Positions 63,856 to 64,000 of a stretch of DNA of 64,000 nt are shown piece by piece (the first letter of the stretch is position 1; every line of letters starts with the position of its first letter). Under the pieces are notes generated by a model that had not been told where the DNA came from, did not search any database, and saw only the letters and a program-made list of their open reading frames with translations. Both the position numbers and the translations under genes were made by a program. Source of the stretch: Rhodospirillales bacterium. Lineage in GTDB: Bacteria; Pseudomonadota; Alphaproteobacteria; ATCC43930; CGMCC-115725. The stretch is taken from assembly GCA_947473305.1 (NCBI GenBank), contig CANJCB010000019.1, forward strand, positions 17,748 through 81,747, read 5' to 3'.

Positions 63856-64000
63856 GGCTCAGGACCTATTAAATCAGTTGCTGATTTAACGAACCATTGA
63901 TTCACTGGTGGCTTCGGGAGGTGCTGCCATGGATGATTTGTTCTTGTTATCAGAGGCGCAGATGCGTCGGATTTCGCCTTATTTTCCTTTGTCGCACGGC
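63856..64000 (+). mobile_element. Left end of an IS5-family insertion sequence, cut by window
   Basis: A probable terminal inverted repeat starts at 63856 (GGCTCAGGACCTATT), preceded by CTA, a usual IS5-type target triplet. The transposase start is 73 bp inside. The right end is outside the window. Confidence 0.7.
63929..64000 (+). CDS. IS5-family transposase, N-terminal fragment
   Basis: From ATG 63929 (GGGAGG 8 nt upstream) the frame stays open to the edge, giving 24 residues starting MDDLFLLSEAQMRRISPYF. This is the N-terminus of IS5-group transposase ORF A. Confidence 0.85.
   Translation, partial: MDDLFLLSEAQMRRISPYFPLSHG

Overview
The window is GC-rich DNA from an alphaproteobacterium. 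Gene orders typical of that class support this: kdsB-pheA next to a CycM-like membrane cytochrome c, yejABEF, and gpsA-tsaD divergent from hemC-hemD-mitofilin-like-hemY. No ribosomal RNA is present, so the genus cannot be read from the window.

Layout. Positions 1-19.5 kb are ordinary chromosome: a CoA-ligase family protein, hydrolases, an MscS channel, an alcohol dehydrogenase, pheA/kdsB, a cytochrome c, a HisN-like phosphatase, a peptide ABC transporter and housekeeping enzymes. Positions 19.67-30.83 kb hold one compact co-directional operon for a probable trans-envelope electron-transfer system. It encodes a flavoprotein fused to two cyclic-nucleotide domains and four [4Fe-4S] motifs, a polytopic membrane protein, an FHA-transmembrane-decaheme cytochrome, three further multiheme cytochromes with five heme sites each, and an outer-membrane beta-barrel. 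It ends in a strong Rho-independent terminator. Positions 30.8-44.8 kb are again chromosomal: transporter, fatty-acid, nucleotide and heme genes, ending at tRNA-Thr(CGT).

Positions 44,820-61,747 are an integrative element inserted in tRNA-Thr. It is bounded by 47-bp direct repeats, and matching pairs of GGGGCAACA sites lie just inside both ends (probable integrase arm sites). From right to left it carries a tyrosine integrase, an AlpA regulator, a hypothetical protein, a RepA-like ATPase, a GTACA repeat cluster (possible origin), a terminase-small-subunit-like protein, a zinc-ribbon protein, and a complete type I-G (formerly I-U) CRISPR-Cas locus. That locus is csb1-csb2-cas3-csb3-like-cas4/cas1-cas2 plus an array of 15 identical 36-bp repeats and 14 spacers. 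A secreted Sel1-repeat protein lies at the left end. The int-alpA-rep-terS-like layout without structural phage genes resembles a phage satellite (PICI-like) that carries CRISPR-Cas as cargo; this is inference.

Positions 61.75-64 kb, beyond attR, hold more mobile DNA: a serine recombinase, small hypothetical genes and the left end of an IS5-family element cut by the window edge.

The two parts most worth attention are the multiheme operon and the satellite-like CRISPR element.
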